A stretch of 64,000 nt of DNA from Hyunsoonleella aestuarii (lineage in GTDB: Bacteria; Bacteroidota; Bacteroidia; Flavobacteriales; Flavobacteriaceae), in NCBI RefSeq assembly GCF_006148925.1, contig NZ_VAWB01000001.1, forward strand, positions 62,001-126,000, written 5' to 3'. The position numbers and the translations under genes were made by a program. The notes under the pieces are model-generated. The model was not told where the DNA came from. It ran no database searches and saw only the letters and a program-made list of their open reading frames with translations. Of this stretch, positions 37,423-46,209 are shown in pieces. Numbering within the stretch: position 1 is the stretch's first letter; each line of letters opens with the position of its first letter.

Positions 37423-39033
37423 TTATGCCTTAGCTTCTTTTATTGCTTCAAGATACCTTTTAAGTTGTTTTTTAACAACTGGAAATAAGAAATATAATCC
37501 TATCATATTAGGGAATACCATTGCAAAAATCATAGCGTCTGAGAAATCCCAAATAGACTTCATACTTGCGGCAGCGCCAATAACGACAAAAAGTAAAAAC
37601 AATAATTTGTATGTCATGTCTGCAGTCTTTCCTCTTCCAAACAAAAACTTCCAAGATTGCAACCCATAGTAAGACCAAGAAATCATAGTAGACACTGCAA
37701 AAAGAACAACCGCGATAGTTAAAAACACATTAGAATAAGGTATGTATTGCGCAAATGCTTTGGATGTAATTCCTGCACCTTCATATGAAACACCATCAAT
37801 CATAACAGCACCCAAACCATCACCACCATATTCAAACGCACCACCAAAATTAAAAATAATGATTACTAAAGCAGTCATTGTACAAATAACAACCGTATCT
37901 ATAAAAGGCTCTAATAAAGCTACTAAACCTTCAGAAGCAGAATACTTTGTTTTCACAGCTGAATGCGCAATAGAAGCTGAACCTGCTCCTGCTTCGTTTG
38001 AGAAAGCCGCTCTTTTAAAACCAACTAACAACACTCCAATGACTCCACCTACTCCAATAGCTCTTGGATTAAAAGCTTCAGTAATAATTAAACTAATAGC
38101 ATCATCTATTAAACCAGAATTGCTAAAAATAATGTATAAACAAGCTACTATATAAAGGACCGCCATAAAAGGCACTACTTTTTCTGTTACAGCTGCAATT
38201 CGCTTAATTCCACCGATAATTATTATGCCTACCAAAATAGCCATTAACAAACCAATAATAGCTCCAGCACTTGTGCTTTCCAATCCCATTAACTCCTTAA
38301 GAACCACGGTAGCCTGATTAGACTGTGCCGCATTACCTCCGCCGAAAGACCCTCCAATACAAAAAATAGCAAAGAAAACCGCAGCAATTTTACCCAAATT
38401 TGTGAAACCACGATCTTTAAGTCCCTTTGAAATATAGTACATTGGTCCACCATAAACTGTACCTTCTTCATCAACATCTCTATACTGAACCCCTAAAGTA
38501 CACTCAACAAATTTTGTTGACATACCAAGCAAACCACAAATAATCATCCAAAAAGTTGCTCCCGGGCCACCAAGTGCGATAGCCAATGCAACACCAGCAA
38601 TGTTTCCATTACCAACTGTTCCTGACACTGCTGTTGCCAAAGCTTGGAAATGAGAAACTTCTCCTTCTTTACTTTCATCTCTAATGGTATCACGAATATC
38701 ACCATCAATTGTCATTGATGTTTCGGAAGCTTGGTGCCCCCCTTCAATCTCGTCATATTTACCTCTAACCGTATTTATTGCTTTACCAAAATATCTAATA
38801 TTTGGAAACCCAAAATATAATGTAAAAAAAGCTGCACTACCAACTAAAAGAATTAACACGAATGGAATATCTGGATCTTTCCAAACATTAAAAAATATTA
38901 CATTACTAAAAAAATCTGATACGGGTTGAAAACCTTCGTCTATCCTTTGGTCTAAACCTTTTTCTACTGTTTCTTGAGCTAACGTAATTAATGGGAATAT
39001 TAAAGTGAAAATTGAAAGAAGATATCTCTTCAT
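37423..39033 (-). CDS. Sodium:alanine symporter (AGCS family)
   Basis: A 536-residue inner-membrane transporter with about eleven helices, coupling amino-acid (alanine or glycine) uptake to sodium. Characteristic parts are GTVGNGNIAGVALAIALGGPG near residue 137 (given as a position), and the AGCS signature region EAGAGSASIAHSAVKTKY near residue 347. The first 20 residues look like a cleavable signal peptide followed by a longer periplasmic N-terminus than in AlsT, as in many Bacteroidota. It ends 13 nt before the next ORF. Confidence 0.92.
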   Translation of the reverse strand: MKRYLLSIFTLIFPLITLAQETVEKGLDQRIDEGFQPVSDFFSNVIFFNVWKDPDIPFVLILLVGSAAFFTLYFGFPNIRYFGKAINTVRGKYDEIEGGHQASETSMTIDGDIRDTIRDESKEGEVSHFQALATAVSGTVGNGNIAGVALAIALGGPGATFWMIICGLLGMSTKFVECTLGVQYRDVDEEGTVYGGPMYYISKGLKDRGFTNLGKIAAVFFAIFCIGGSFGGGNAAQSNQATVVLKELMGLESTSAGAIIGLLMAILVGIIIIGGIKRIAAVTEKVVPFMAVLYIVACLYIIFSNSGLIDDAISLIITEAFNPRAIGVGGVIGVLLVGFKRAAFSNEAGAGSASIAHSAVKTKYSASEGLVALLEPFIDTVVICTMTALVIIIFNFGGAFEYGGDGLGAVMIDGVSYEGAGITSKAFAQYIPYSNVFLTIAVVLFAVSTMISWSYYGLQSWKFLFGRGKTADMTYKLLFLLFVVIGAAASMKSIWDFSDAMIFAMVFPNMIGLYFLFPVVKKQLKRYLEAIKEAKA

Positions 39034-39139
39034 AAGATTTTAAATTGATTAGTGTTTATTGAAAAATTGCTATTAATGCCAGCAAGATGCTAAAAATAAT
39101 TGATTATTTAAAACAAAAGCGTTAAATAAGAAGAATTCT

Positions 39140-40162
39140 CTATTCTATATCGTACTCGGAATTTAGGTCTTCAATTTGTTCTGGCTTGCCTAATACAATA
39201 ATTCTAGAACTAGGTGCAAGGTTTAAATCTGGCTCTGGATTAACGGTGTATTCACCATTTTCATCTTTATAACCAATTACTGTACATCCTGTTTTTTTTC
39301 TCAGATCAAGATCTCGAATTGTACGCTTCCCATTATTCTTAAATAACTTTTCCACAGCAACCTCTTCTATATTTATATTCGATTTTCCAACAATGGAAAG
39401 ATTATCTATAAACTCCATAAGTCCGGGTATAACAACCAAAGATGCCATGTGATCACCACCTATTTTATCGGGTAAAATAACATTATTGGCTCCTGCAAAT
39501 TTTAATTTATCGTATGACGATTCTTGTGAAGCTCTACTTATAATATTAATGTTTTTGTTAATCTGGCGTGTTGATAGTACCACAAATAAATTATCGGCAT
39601 CATTGGGTAGTGCAGAAATAAAGCATGATGCTCTATCTACTCCGGCTTGAAGAAGAACTTCATCTTCATTAGCGTTTCCTATTACATAGGCAACTCCATC
39701 AAGCTGCAATCTACTTTCTACTTCTTTATTTTTTTCAATAACCACAAAAGGACGGTCATATGCATCTAACTTTCTAGCAGCTTGTTTGCCATTTCTTCCG
39801 TACCCACAAATAACCACATGATTTTTAAAACTGTCGATCTTTTTTTGCATCTTTTTATGTTTTAATTCTTCAATATCATTTTTACTTAAAATATACTCTG
39901 TAATTACAGACAAGGCATACCCCACAATTACCACACTAGCCAAAATTAAAAATATGGTAAAAACTTTAGACTGATAATCCAACGGCAATACTTCACCAAA
40001 ACCAACAGTAGTCATGGTAATTACTGTCATATAAAGAGCATCAATCCATGAATAACCGGAAATTGTCATGTAACCAATTACCCCTATAAATAAAATAACA
40101 ACCAAAAGAAAAATGGCTGTGTAAATTTTAGTTCTAAAAAATCGAATTAATGTATTGCTCAT
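39140..40162 (-). CDS. Two-helix potassium channel with RCK (TrkA) domain
   Basis: A 340-residue protein of the MthK/Kch type. Two membrane helices (about residues 12-34 and 68-92) flank a pore loop with selectivity filter TVGFGE. A cytoplasmic RCK domain follows: the Rossmann motif VVICGYGRNGKQAARKL starts near residue 116, and a TrkA-C-like domain covers about 250-340. It should form a tetrameric, ligand-gated potassium channel in the inner membrane. It is followed upstream by a PspC gene 6 nt away on the same strand, so both are probably co-transcribed. Confidence 0.92.
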   Translation of the reverse strand: MSNTLIRFFRTKIYTAIFLLVVILFIGVIGYMTISGYSWIDALYMTVITMTTVGFGEVLPLDYQSKVFTIFLILASVVIVGYALSVITEYILSKNDIEELKHKKMQKKIDSFKNHVVICGYGRNGKQAARKLDAYDRPFVVIEKNKEVESRLQLDGVAYVIGNANEDEVLLQAGVDRASCFISALPNDADNLFVVLSTRQINKNINIISRASQESSYDKLKFAGANNVILPDKIGGDHMASLVVIPGLMEFIDNLSIVGKSNINIEEVAVEKLFKNNGKRTIRDLDLRKKTGCTVIGYKDENGEYTVNPEPDLNLAPSSRIIVLGKPEQIEDLNSEYDIE

Positions 40163-40168
40163 ATATAG

Positions 40169-40396
40169 TTATAAATCGAAAACGGAAGAACGCTTGGTAT
40201 AAATTAAATCTTTAATTCGCATCCAAAATGCAAGGAACAAATATAACGCAAAACCAAAACCAACAGTAACAAAGGTTAAATACATAAATGTTGTTCTAAC
40301 CACTTTGGCTCGAATACCCAATCTGTCTGCTATTCTTTGGCAAACATAGTATCCATGCTTCTGAAAATAGAGTAATGGTTTATAAAAAATGTTCAT
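40169..40396 (-). CDS. PspC-domain protein
   Basis: A 75-residue PspC-like membrane protein: the domain starts YVCQRIADRLGIRAKVVR and ends in a membrane helix (about residues 36-60). PspC domains sense envelope stress together with PspB in Proteobacteria; here no other psp gene is near. It lies 12 nt after the DUF2851 gene and before the potassium-channel gene, suggesting a short operon. Confidence 0.85.
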   Translation of the reverse strand: MNIFYKPLLYFQKHGYYVCQRIADRLGIRAKVVRTTFMYLTFVTVGFGFALYLFLAFWMRIKDLIYTKRSSVFDL

Positions 40397-40408
40397 GCTG
40401 CAAGTTAA

Positions 40409-41683
40409 TCATTTCCTATTTAAAAGCGAATTTCCAACAGCACATTGTAAGCACTTATTTTTATTGCAATACGCATTCTTTAGCTGCAATAAACCTTGTG
40501 AATGCAACGCTGAAGTTGCTACTTTCTTTAAGCTATTAAATTTATTTATAATACTGTTTTTCTCAGCAAAAATCTCATTAACTAGCTTAATAATTTGTTC
40601 ATCATTATGTTTCCCTTGAAATTTAGCGTAAGCAAATTTGATAGGAATTATAGTATTGATTAACAGCAAATCGATAAATGCTTTGGACAAAACTTTTTTC
40701 GACTTTTTAGAAGCCGTATTAAACGTATAATGAGACTCCCAAAAGGTTGATGTAGAAACATAAAAAAGTTCATAAAATTCGTTTTTGGAATTCGTCTCCA
40801 TTATTTTTGAAAACAAATTATGCTCTCTACCATATAACATAGCTAGTTGAGAAAGACGAATTGTTGGAAAGTTAGAAGGACGTAATCTGAAAAACTTAAT
40901 AGGTAAAACACTCTCATTATTTAGCTGAAACTTATTTGAAATAAAGTCAAATTCTTTTTTTAACTCAGAAAAATATGTCCCCTGAACCTCACCACCTAAC
41001 AACCCAGATTGACCAAGGAGTAAAGCTTCCAGAGCTAACTGATTTGATTGTAGCTTTCTTATTATTGAAAAATCGAAAGAATGAGCTACACTAAAAAAGG
41101 ACTCGGCGTTAATCTTTAACCCAAAATTTTTTGTCATCATTTTAAACAACACTGCTTCCCAATTATTATTTGAAGCCAGCAAAAGACTATTAAGTTCTTC
41201 TGTTTTTCTATTTAATCGTTCTATAAATAACCGTTCTAACCAATTCTCTAAAATAAAATTATGAATGGTTGGAAAATCATTTTGGCAATTTATCCAGTTT
41301 CTCGAATTTAAAAATAATTTTTGGTAGTTACTTAATGCTTCAACAGATACCTTGTTTTTTAATTCTAAGGTTGGAATTGCGGAATTATCTTTCCTAAAAA
41401 CATCGGAGTCATGTTCCCAAACCACATGAAGAATAACATTGTCGTATGCTTGGTCTTGCTCATGACTATGCACAAACCAATAGGATGATTTAACATGAAT
41501 CTCCACATTTCCTGCCCAAAGTTGTTCTCCAATATGCAATTGTGCATTAAAGAAATCTGGACCCGAATTATGGTTATGCTCACCAACCAACTTAATTATA
41601 ATAGGCTCCCCATCGGTTGTTTCTAATTCGGTAAGGTTTATCTTTTTATGCTTCCAGAGGTAGTGTAAAAAATCTTCTTGCAT
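40409..41683 (-). CDS. DUF2851 protein
   Basis: A 424-residue cytoplasmic protein of the DUF2851 family, widespread in Bacteroidota. Near the N-terminus, NSGPDFFNAQL (about residues 39-49) followed by GNVEIHVKSSYW (about 58-69) looks like a PD-(D/E)XK nuclease core (D, then E-x-K). The C-terminus has CNKNKCLQC (about residues 407-415), a cysteine cluster that could bind a metal. No function has been assigned to the family that I can recall; the nuclease reading is my inference. First gene of a likely operon with PspC and the potassium channel. Confidence 0.82.
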   Translation of the reverse strand: MQEDFLHYLWKHKKINLTELETTDGEPIIIKLVGEHNHNSGPDFFNAQLHIGEQLWAGNVEIHVKSSYWFVHSHEQDQAYDNVILHVVWEHDSDVFRKDNSAIPTLELKNKVSVEALSNYQKLFLNSRNWINCQNDFPTIHNFILENWLERLFIERLNRKTEELNSLLLASNNNWEAVLFKMMTKNFGLKINAESFFSVAHSFDFSIIRKLQSNQLALEALLLGQSGLLGGEVQGTYFSELKKEFDFISNKFQLNNESVLPIKFFRLRPSNFPTIRLSQLAMLYGREHNLFSKIMETNSKNEFYELFYVSTSTFWESHYTFNTASKKSKKVLSKAFIDLLLINTIIPIKFAYAKFQGKHNDEQIIKLVNEIFAEKNSIINKFNSLKKVATSALHSQGLLQLKNAYCNKNKCLQCAVGNSLLNRK

Positions 41684-41764
41684 CGCACTAATGTAAGATT
41701 TTTTACCAAAAATTAATTACTGTGCTAACCAAAAGTTATCTAAATTTGAAGAAATTGATTTTAT

Positions 41765-42160
41765 ATGGAACAACTTACACTAACTACCCCTGCTCTTTTA
41801 TTTTCCGCTATTTCATTAATCATGCTTGCCTATACCAATCGGTTTTTAGCTTATGCTACAGTAGTTAGAAACTTGCATGACAAATATTTACAAAAGAAAG
41901 ATCAGGTTTTAATTAAACAGATTGAAAACATAAAAAAGCGTTTATACCTTACGCGATCCATGCAAATCTTTGGGATTAGCAGTTTATTGCTATGTGTACT
42001 TACCATGTTTTTAATTTACATAGAGCAACATGTTATAGCAGTTTGGGTATTTGGTATTGCCTTGGTTTTACTTATTATGTCGTTGGCATTATTAATTATG
42101 GAAATACAAATATCAGTAAAGGCTTTGGAGCATCATATAAGTGACATTGAAGGTCAATAA
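41765..42160 (+). CDS. DUF2721 membrane protein
   Basis: A 131-residue protein with three hydrophobic segments (about residues 8-30, 63-84 and 90-113) and a charged cytoplasmic loop (KYLQKKDQVLIKQIENIKKR). This pattern and the opening TTPALLFSAISLIMLAYTNR match DUF2721. Inner membrane, function unknown. It faces away from the DUF2851 gene. Confidence 0.82.
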   Translation: MEQLTLTTPALLFSAISLIMLAYTNRFLAYATVVRNLHDKYLQKKDQVLIKQIENIKKRLYLTRSMQIFGISSLLLCVLTMFLIYIEQHVIAVWVFGIALVLLIMSLALLIMEIQISVKALEHHISDIEGQ

Positions 42161-42634
42161 AAAAGGTTTATTGAACTTAGTGAAAAATTCTTCTAACTTC
42201 GTTTAACGTCTGATATAAGCCATTAAATAACGGCACATATGCGTCAACCCATTAAACGAACCTTCATAATAAGCAACAAATCATACTTCAAATCATTAGC
42301 AAGCGAACACTCCTGCGTTAGGGATTGAGCGGTTTAACTGCGCTCACCGCAGGCTAAATGTTTGAAATCCTTTTTAAAACTTATTAGAATTATACTTTGA
42401 TATAAACTAGAGTTAAACAGACTGACTAAGTCGTTCCATCTTCTCCATGAAGTTTTAAAAAGATTGAGTAGTAAAACCCACACCCGATAGGATAACGCCC
42501 ACTTCTCGATAGTTCTGCTGAGCGTAGTCGAAGTACAAAGATTCTTCTTCGCATCACCAGAAATAACAAATCCCAAGCGATAACAAAAGAATATTAGTTG
42601 GTTTGTCTTAAATCGTTAATCTAAAATAATAATG
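42161..42634. other. Intergenic region with degenerate palindromic repeats
   Basis: No ORF with coding character. Two palindromic blocks stand out. The first, 42312-42353, has nested stems CCTGCG/CGCAGG and GAGCG/CGCTC. The second, 42501-42534, has the stem ACTTC(T)CGA/TCGAAGT around GCTGAGCGTAG. Both resemble intergenic repeats I associate with flavobacterial genomes; the family name and copy number cannot be given. Confidence 0.5.
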
Positions 42635-42642
42635 TATCTTTG
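42635..42642 (+). promoter_or_regulatory. -7 promoter element of the DeaD-like helicase
   Basis: TATCTTTG is a perfect -7 match. Transcription from about 42650 gives a 5' UTR near 120 nt. The -33 element is weak (TCG at 19 nt). Confidence 0.6.
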
Positions 42643-42674
42643 CACCTTGAAACTCAATAAGAAGAGTTTATATT

Positions 42675-42741
42675 CCTCAGGGTGAGGATGTGTTACTAGA
42701 AGTTTAGGTTAAGTATGTCGATGCACTTCTTTATGTAACAC
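42675..42741 (+). promoter_or_regulatory. Structured 5' UTR of the DeaD-like helicase mRNA
   Basis: CCTCA/TGAGG (42675-42679, 42683-42687) forms a small hairpin. A larger nested stem follows: GTGTTAC (42690-42696) with GTAACAC (42735-42741), enclosing AGAAGT (42698-42703) with ACTTCT (42725-42730). A long structured leader is also seen on csdA/deaD mRNAs of Proteobacteria, where it serves cold-shock control and autoregulation; here that role is inferred. Confidence 0.55.
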
Positions 42742-42770
42742 TGCATAACATAATCGCATACATAACAAAA

Positions 42771-44567
42771 ATGAACACATTCCAAGATTTAGGTCTTAAC
42801 GACGACCTATTACAGGCTATTACAGATTTAGGGTTTACAAAACCAAGTGAAGTACAAGATAAAGCCATTCCGCTTTTATTAGATAACGAAGGCGACTTAG
42901 TAGCGCTTGCGCAAACAGGAACCGGTAAAACAGCAGCCTTTGGTTTTCCTATGCTTCAAAAAATTGATTTAAACAGCAGAACTACTCAAGGTTTAATTTT
43001 ATCGCCAACTAGAGAACTTTGTTTGCAAATTACTAACGAAATGAAACTTTATGGCAAATACTGTAAAGGATTGAACGTGGTTGCCATTTATGGTGGTTCG
43101 AGTATTACAGAACAAGCCAGAGAGGTTAAGCGTGGTGCTCAAATTATTGTAGCAACACCTGGACGTATGAAAGATATGATTAGCAGACGCCTAGTCGATA
43201 TTTCAAAAATTGAATATGCCGTTTTGGACGAGGCTGATGAAATGCTAAACATGGGCTTTAAGGAAGATATCACAGATATTCTATCGTATACACCTGCCGA
43301 TAAAAGTACTTGGCTATTTTCTGCAACTATGCCTAGTGAAGTGGCATCAATTGCTAAAAACTTCATGCATAATCCGCAAGAGATAACTGTTGGTAATAAA
43401 AATGAAAGTACCAATCAGGTATCTCACGAATATTATTTGGTTAATGCAAGAGACCGTTACCAAGCACTTAAACGTTTGGCAGATGCGAATCCAGATATAT
43501 TTTCGGTAGTATTTTGTAGAACGAAACGTGACACACAAAAGGTTGCCGAAAACCTTATTGAAGATGGCTATAATGCTGGTGCTTTACATGGTGATTTGAG
43601 CCAGAATCAGCGTGATTTAGTCATGAAATCCTTTAGAAATAAGCAAATACAAATGCTGGTTGCGACAGATGTTGCTGCTCGTGGTATTGATGTAGATGAT
43701 ATTACACACGTTATTAATTACCAATTACCAGATGAAATTGAAACCTACACGCACCGTTCTGGACGAACAGGTCGTGCTGGAAAAACAGGCGTTTCTATGG
43801 TTATTGTATCTAAAAGTGAGGTTCGAAAAATAAAGAGTATTGAGCGTATTATTAAAAAGCAATTCGATAAAAAGGATATTCCGGATGGTATGGAAATTTG
43901 CGAAGTGCAATTAATGTCCTTAGCGAATAAAATTCATAATACCGAGGTAAATCATGAAATTGATAAGTATTTAACAAGTATTAACACCTTGTTTGAAGAT
44001 ACCAGTAAAGATGAATTGATTAAGAAATTCTTCTCGGTAGAGTTCACACGTTTTTACAATTACTACCAAAAATCTAAAAACTTAAATATCTCGGAAAATT
44101 CTAGCGATAGAGAACCTAGTGGTGCATTTAGTGGTAATTCTACCCGATATTTTATAAATGTAGGTAAGAAGGATGGTTACGACTGGATGAGTTTAAAAGA
44201 CTTTTTGAAGGAAGTGCTTACGTTAGGACAAGATGATGTATTTAAAGTTGAAGTTAAAGACAGCTTTTCATTCTTTAATACTGAAAAAGAAAACCAGCAA
44301 AAAGTGCTCGATTTCTTTACCGATTTTAAACACAACGGGCGTTTTGTAAATGTTGAAGTTTCCGAAAACCGTGGTCGCGGCGGAGGCAGACGTGATAGAA
44401 ATCGTGGTGGGAAACGCGATGGACGCAGCAGCGGAAGAAGATCTGATAAAAGAACAAGTTCTGGAAACAGAGAGAACAGTAGACGTTCGGAAAACAAATC
44501 GAAACCAAGGCGATCAGGAAACCCAGGAGATTTTGCAAGTTCAAGGCCAAGACGCTCTAGACGCTAG
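42771..44567 (+). CDS. DEAD-box RNA helicase (DeaD/CsdA-like)
   Basis: A 598-residue RNA helicase. The core has motif I AQTGTGKT near residue 45, DEAD near 155, SAT near 186 and HRSGRTGRAG near 327. After a helical linker comes a DbpA/DeaD-type RNA-binding domain (about residues 465-545, TRYFINVGKKDGYDWMSLKD), then an arginine- and glycine-rich tail. This layout is that of CsdA/DeaD, which helps ribosome assembly in the cold. The long, folded 5' UTR fits a regulated cold-shock gene. Confidence 0.93.
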   Translation: MNTFQDLGLNDDLLQAITDLGFTKPSEVQDKAIPLLLDNEGDLVALAQTGTGKTAAFGFPMLQKIDLNSRTTQGLILSPTRELCLQITNEMKLYGKYCKGLNVVAIYGGSSITEQAREVKRGAQIIVATPGRMKDMISRRLVDISKIEYAVLDEADEMLNMGFKEDITDILSYTPADKSTWLFSATMPSEVASIAKNFMHNPQEITVGNKNESTNQVSHEYYLVNARDRYQALKRLADANPDIFSVVFCRTKRDTQKVAENLIEDGYNAGALHGDLSQNQRDLVMKSFRNKQIQMLVATDVAARGIDVDDITHVINYQLPDEIETYTHRSGRTGRAGKTGVSMVIVSKSEVRKIKSIERIIKKQFDKKDIPDGMEICEVQLMSLANKIHNTEVNHEIDKYLTSINTLFEDTSKDELIKKFFSVEFTRFYNYYQKSKNLNISENSSDREPSGAFSGNSTRYFINVGKKDGYDWMSLKDFLKEVLTLGQDDVFKVEVKDSFSFFNTEKENQQKVLDFFTDFKHNGRFVNVEVSENRGRGGGRRDRNRGGKRDGRSSGRRSDKRTSSGNRENSRRSENKSKPRRSGNPGDFASSRPRRSRR

Positions 44568-44660
44568 TGTTCTATGTTTTTTTGTTAATTTTAAGTCAAA
44601 ATAAAACATAGAACCAATAAATGGCGTTTTGTTTAGTATTTTAGCCTTGAAATTGATTGC

Positions 44661-45440
44661 ATGAAAAGAGTCCTGATTATTTTTATTTTAACTTTTACCT
44701 ACACTACATTTTGCATGGCGCAAGATGAACAAAGTGTTTTAGCTACAGTAATAAATTCTGCTGATGATACACCTCTTGAAAGTGTTAACATTGTTAACCT
44801 TAATCAAGTAATTGGAACAACAACAAATAGTAAAGGTGAATTCGAAATACGTGCAAAGGCTAACGACACGTTACACTTTTCATACTTAGGTTTTAAATCT
44901 ATTAAAGTTCGTGTCACTAATGATTGGTTAAAGTTTGGCAATGCTACTATAGAGTTAACCGAATTAGCATTGGCATTAGAAGAAGTGGTAGTAAATCAAC
45001 TAAAACTTACAGGATATTTAGAAGTAGATATAAAACAAGTCCCTATTATTAATGACAATTACCGTTATAGTATTTCAGGATTACCTAGTACTGGCTATGA
45101 GGCTGGTAAAACATCTGGATTAACTAAGGTAATTGGGTCTATTTTTAATCCGGCCGACTTTCTTTATCGCATGTTTGGCAAAAAGCCTAACGAGTTACGG
45201 AAACTAAAAAAGATGAAACAGGATGATGAAATTAGAAATTTGTTATCCTCACGATTTGATAGAGAAATGCTTACCGTTTTGCTTCAAGTAGACCGTGTGG
45301 ATTTGGATGAAATTGTAAGTCAGTGTAATTATTCTAAAGGATTTATTCAAACCGCCAACGATCTTCAAATACTGGATGCTATAAGTGAGTGTTATGAGGA
45401 GTACAAACTGCTAAGTCGAGGAAGAAGTAAAAGGCTTTAA
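44661..45440 (+). CDS. Secreted carboxypeptidase-like regulatory-domain protein
   Basis: A 259-residue protein with a signal peptide (about residues 1-20, ending CMAQDEQ). Residues 24-112 form the beta-sandwich regulatory domain seen at the N-terminus of TonB-dependent receptors (DTPLESVNIVNLNQVIGTT, HFSYLGFKSIKV), but no plug or barrel follows; the rest is a helical region of unknown type. Stand-alone proteins of this kind are common in flavobacteria, and their role is unknown. It is a single gene. Confidence 0.82.
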   Translation: MKRVLIIFILTFTYTTFCMAQDEQSVLATVINSADDTPLESVNIVNLNQVIGTTTNSKGEFEIRAKANDTLHFSYLGFKSIKVRVTNDWLKFGNATIELTELALALEEVVVNQLKLTGYLEVDIKQVPIINDNYRYSISGLPSTGYEAGKTSGLTKVIGSIFNPADFLYRMFGKKPNELRKLKKMKQDDEIRNLLSSRFDREMLTVLLQVDRVDLDEIVSQCNYSKGFIQTANDLQILDAISECYEEYKLLSRGRSKRL

Positions 45441-45607
45441 AACCTTTTTAACTTGAGTTCGACATAAGTTTCAAGAAATAATTATTAAAAAGTCAGCATT
45501 TTGTCATATCAACAACGGGAATCTCAAGCCAATCAACCATGCTACTATTCATAATACTAGTGGAATACAATTAATAGAAACAAAACACAAAAAACTTAAA
45601 TAAAACA

Positions 45608-45637
45608 TTGTCGGTTATTAATTTATAATTATTTTTG
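45608..45637 (+). promoter_or_regulatory. Promoter of rplS
   Basis: TTG (45608-45610), exactly 19 nt, and TATTTTTG (45630-45637) match the Bacteroidota promoter consensus perfectly. Transcription would start near 45643. Confidence 0.8.
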
Positions 45638-45642
45638 CACCC

Positions 45643-45711
45643 AATTTCGGGTTAACCTCTGGCGAGAATCGTGAATGTTGTTTCGAATCAATCAATATTA
45701 AATTTAAAGAT
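45643..45711 (+). promoter_or_regulatory. rplS leader, possible autoregulatory element
   Basis: The leader of about 69 nt contains short stems (ACCC/GGGT near 45641-45655 and CTC/GAG around TGGC near 45658-45667). Ribosomal-protein leaders upstream of bL19 genes have been described in Flavobacteriia; whether this sequence belongs to that group was not tested. Confidence 0.4.
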
Positions 45712-46062
45712 ATGGAATCTTTAGTAAAATTTGTTCAAGACGAATTTGTAACAAGAAAAGATTTACCAGAGTTTGGAGCTGGTGATACAATTACAGTTTA
45801 TTACGAAATTAAAGAAGGTAGCAAAACACGTACGCAGTTTTTTAGAGGTGTTGTAATTCAAAAAAGAGGTTCTGGATCTTCAGAAACTTTTACCATCAGA
45901 AAAATGTCTGGTTCAATTGGTGTAGAACGTATTTTCCCAATTAACTTACCTGCTTTACAAAAAATTGAAGTTAACAAGCGTGGTAAAGTTCGTAGAGCAA
46001 GAATTTACTACTTTAGAGGCTTAACTGGTAAGAAAGCTAGAATAAAAGAAAGTAGACACTAA
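45712..46062 (+). CDS. rplS: Ribosomal protein bL19
   Basis: A 116-residue bL19, located at the interface of the two ribosomal subunits. The core FRGVVIQKRGSGSSETFTIRKMS is recognisable (about residues 45-67), and VRRARIYYFRGLTGKKARI closes the protein. It is transcribed alone from a consensus promoter and ended by a strong terminator. Confidence 0.97.
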   Translation: MESLVKFVQDEFVTRKDLPEFGAGDTITVYYEIKEGSKTRTQFFRGVVIQKRGSGSSETFTIRKMSGSIGVERIFPINLPALQKIEVNKRGKVRRARIYYFRGLTGKKARIKESRH

Positions 46063-46083
46063 ACTCAGTGATAACAATAGATT

Positions 46084-46111
46084 AAAGCCTTTGATTAATT
46101 TCAAAGGCTTT
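46084..46111 (+). terminator. Intrinsic terminator of rplS
   Basis: An 11-bp perfect stem (46084-46094 with 46101-46111) followed by a T-run, 22 nt after the stop codon. Confidence 0.9.
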
Positions 46112-46174
46112 TTTTATTAACTTTTGTTAATAACTCTAGTTCATAAATGGTTAATATTTAACTAATTAAAAAAT

Positions 46175-46204
46175 TTGCAAAATTCGTTTCTTAATATATC
46201 TTAG
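46175..46204 (+). promoter_or_regulatory. Promoter of the putative structured RNA
   Basis: TTG (46175-46177), 19 nt, TATCTTAG (46197-46204): one mismatch to the Bacteroidota consensus, with the same spacing as the rplS promoter. It lies after the rplS terminator, so it would start a separate transcript at about 46210. Confidence 0.65.
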
Positions 46205-46209
46205 CAAAA

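Noticed and set aside
42334-42576. 80-codon ORF on the minus strand
   Set aside because: It spans the palindromic repeats and has no domain features; probably a chance frame in repeat DNA.
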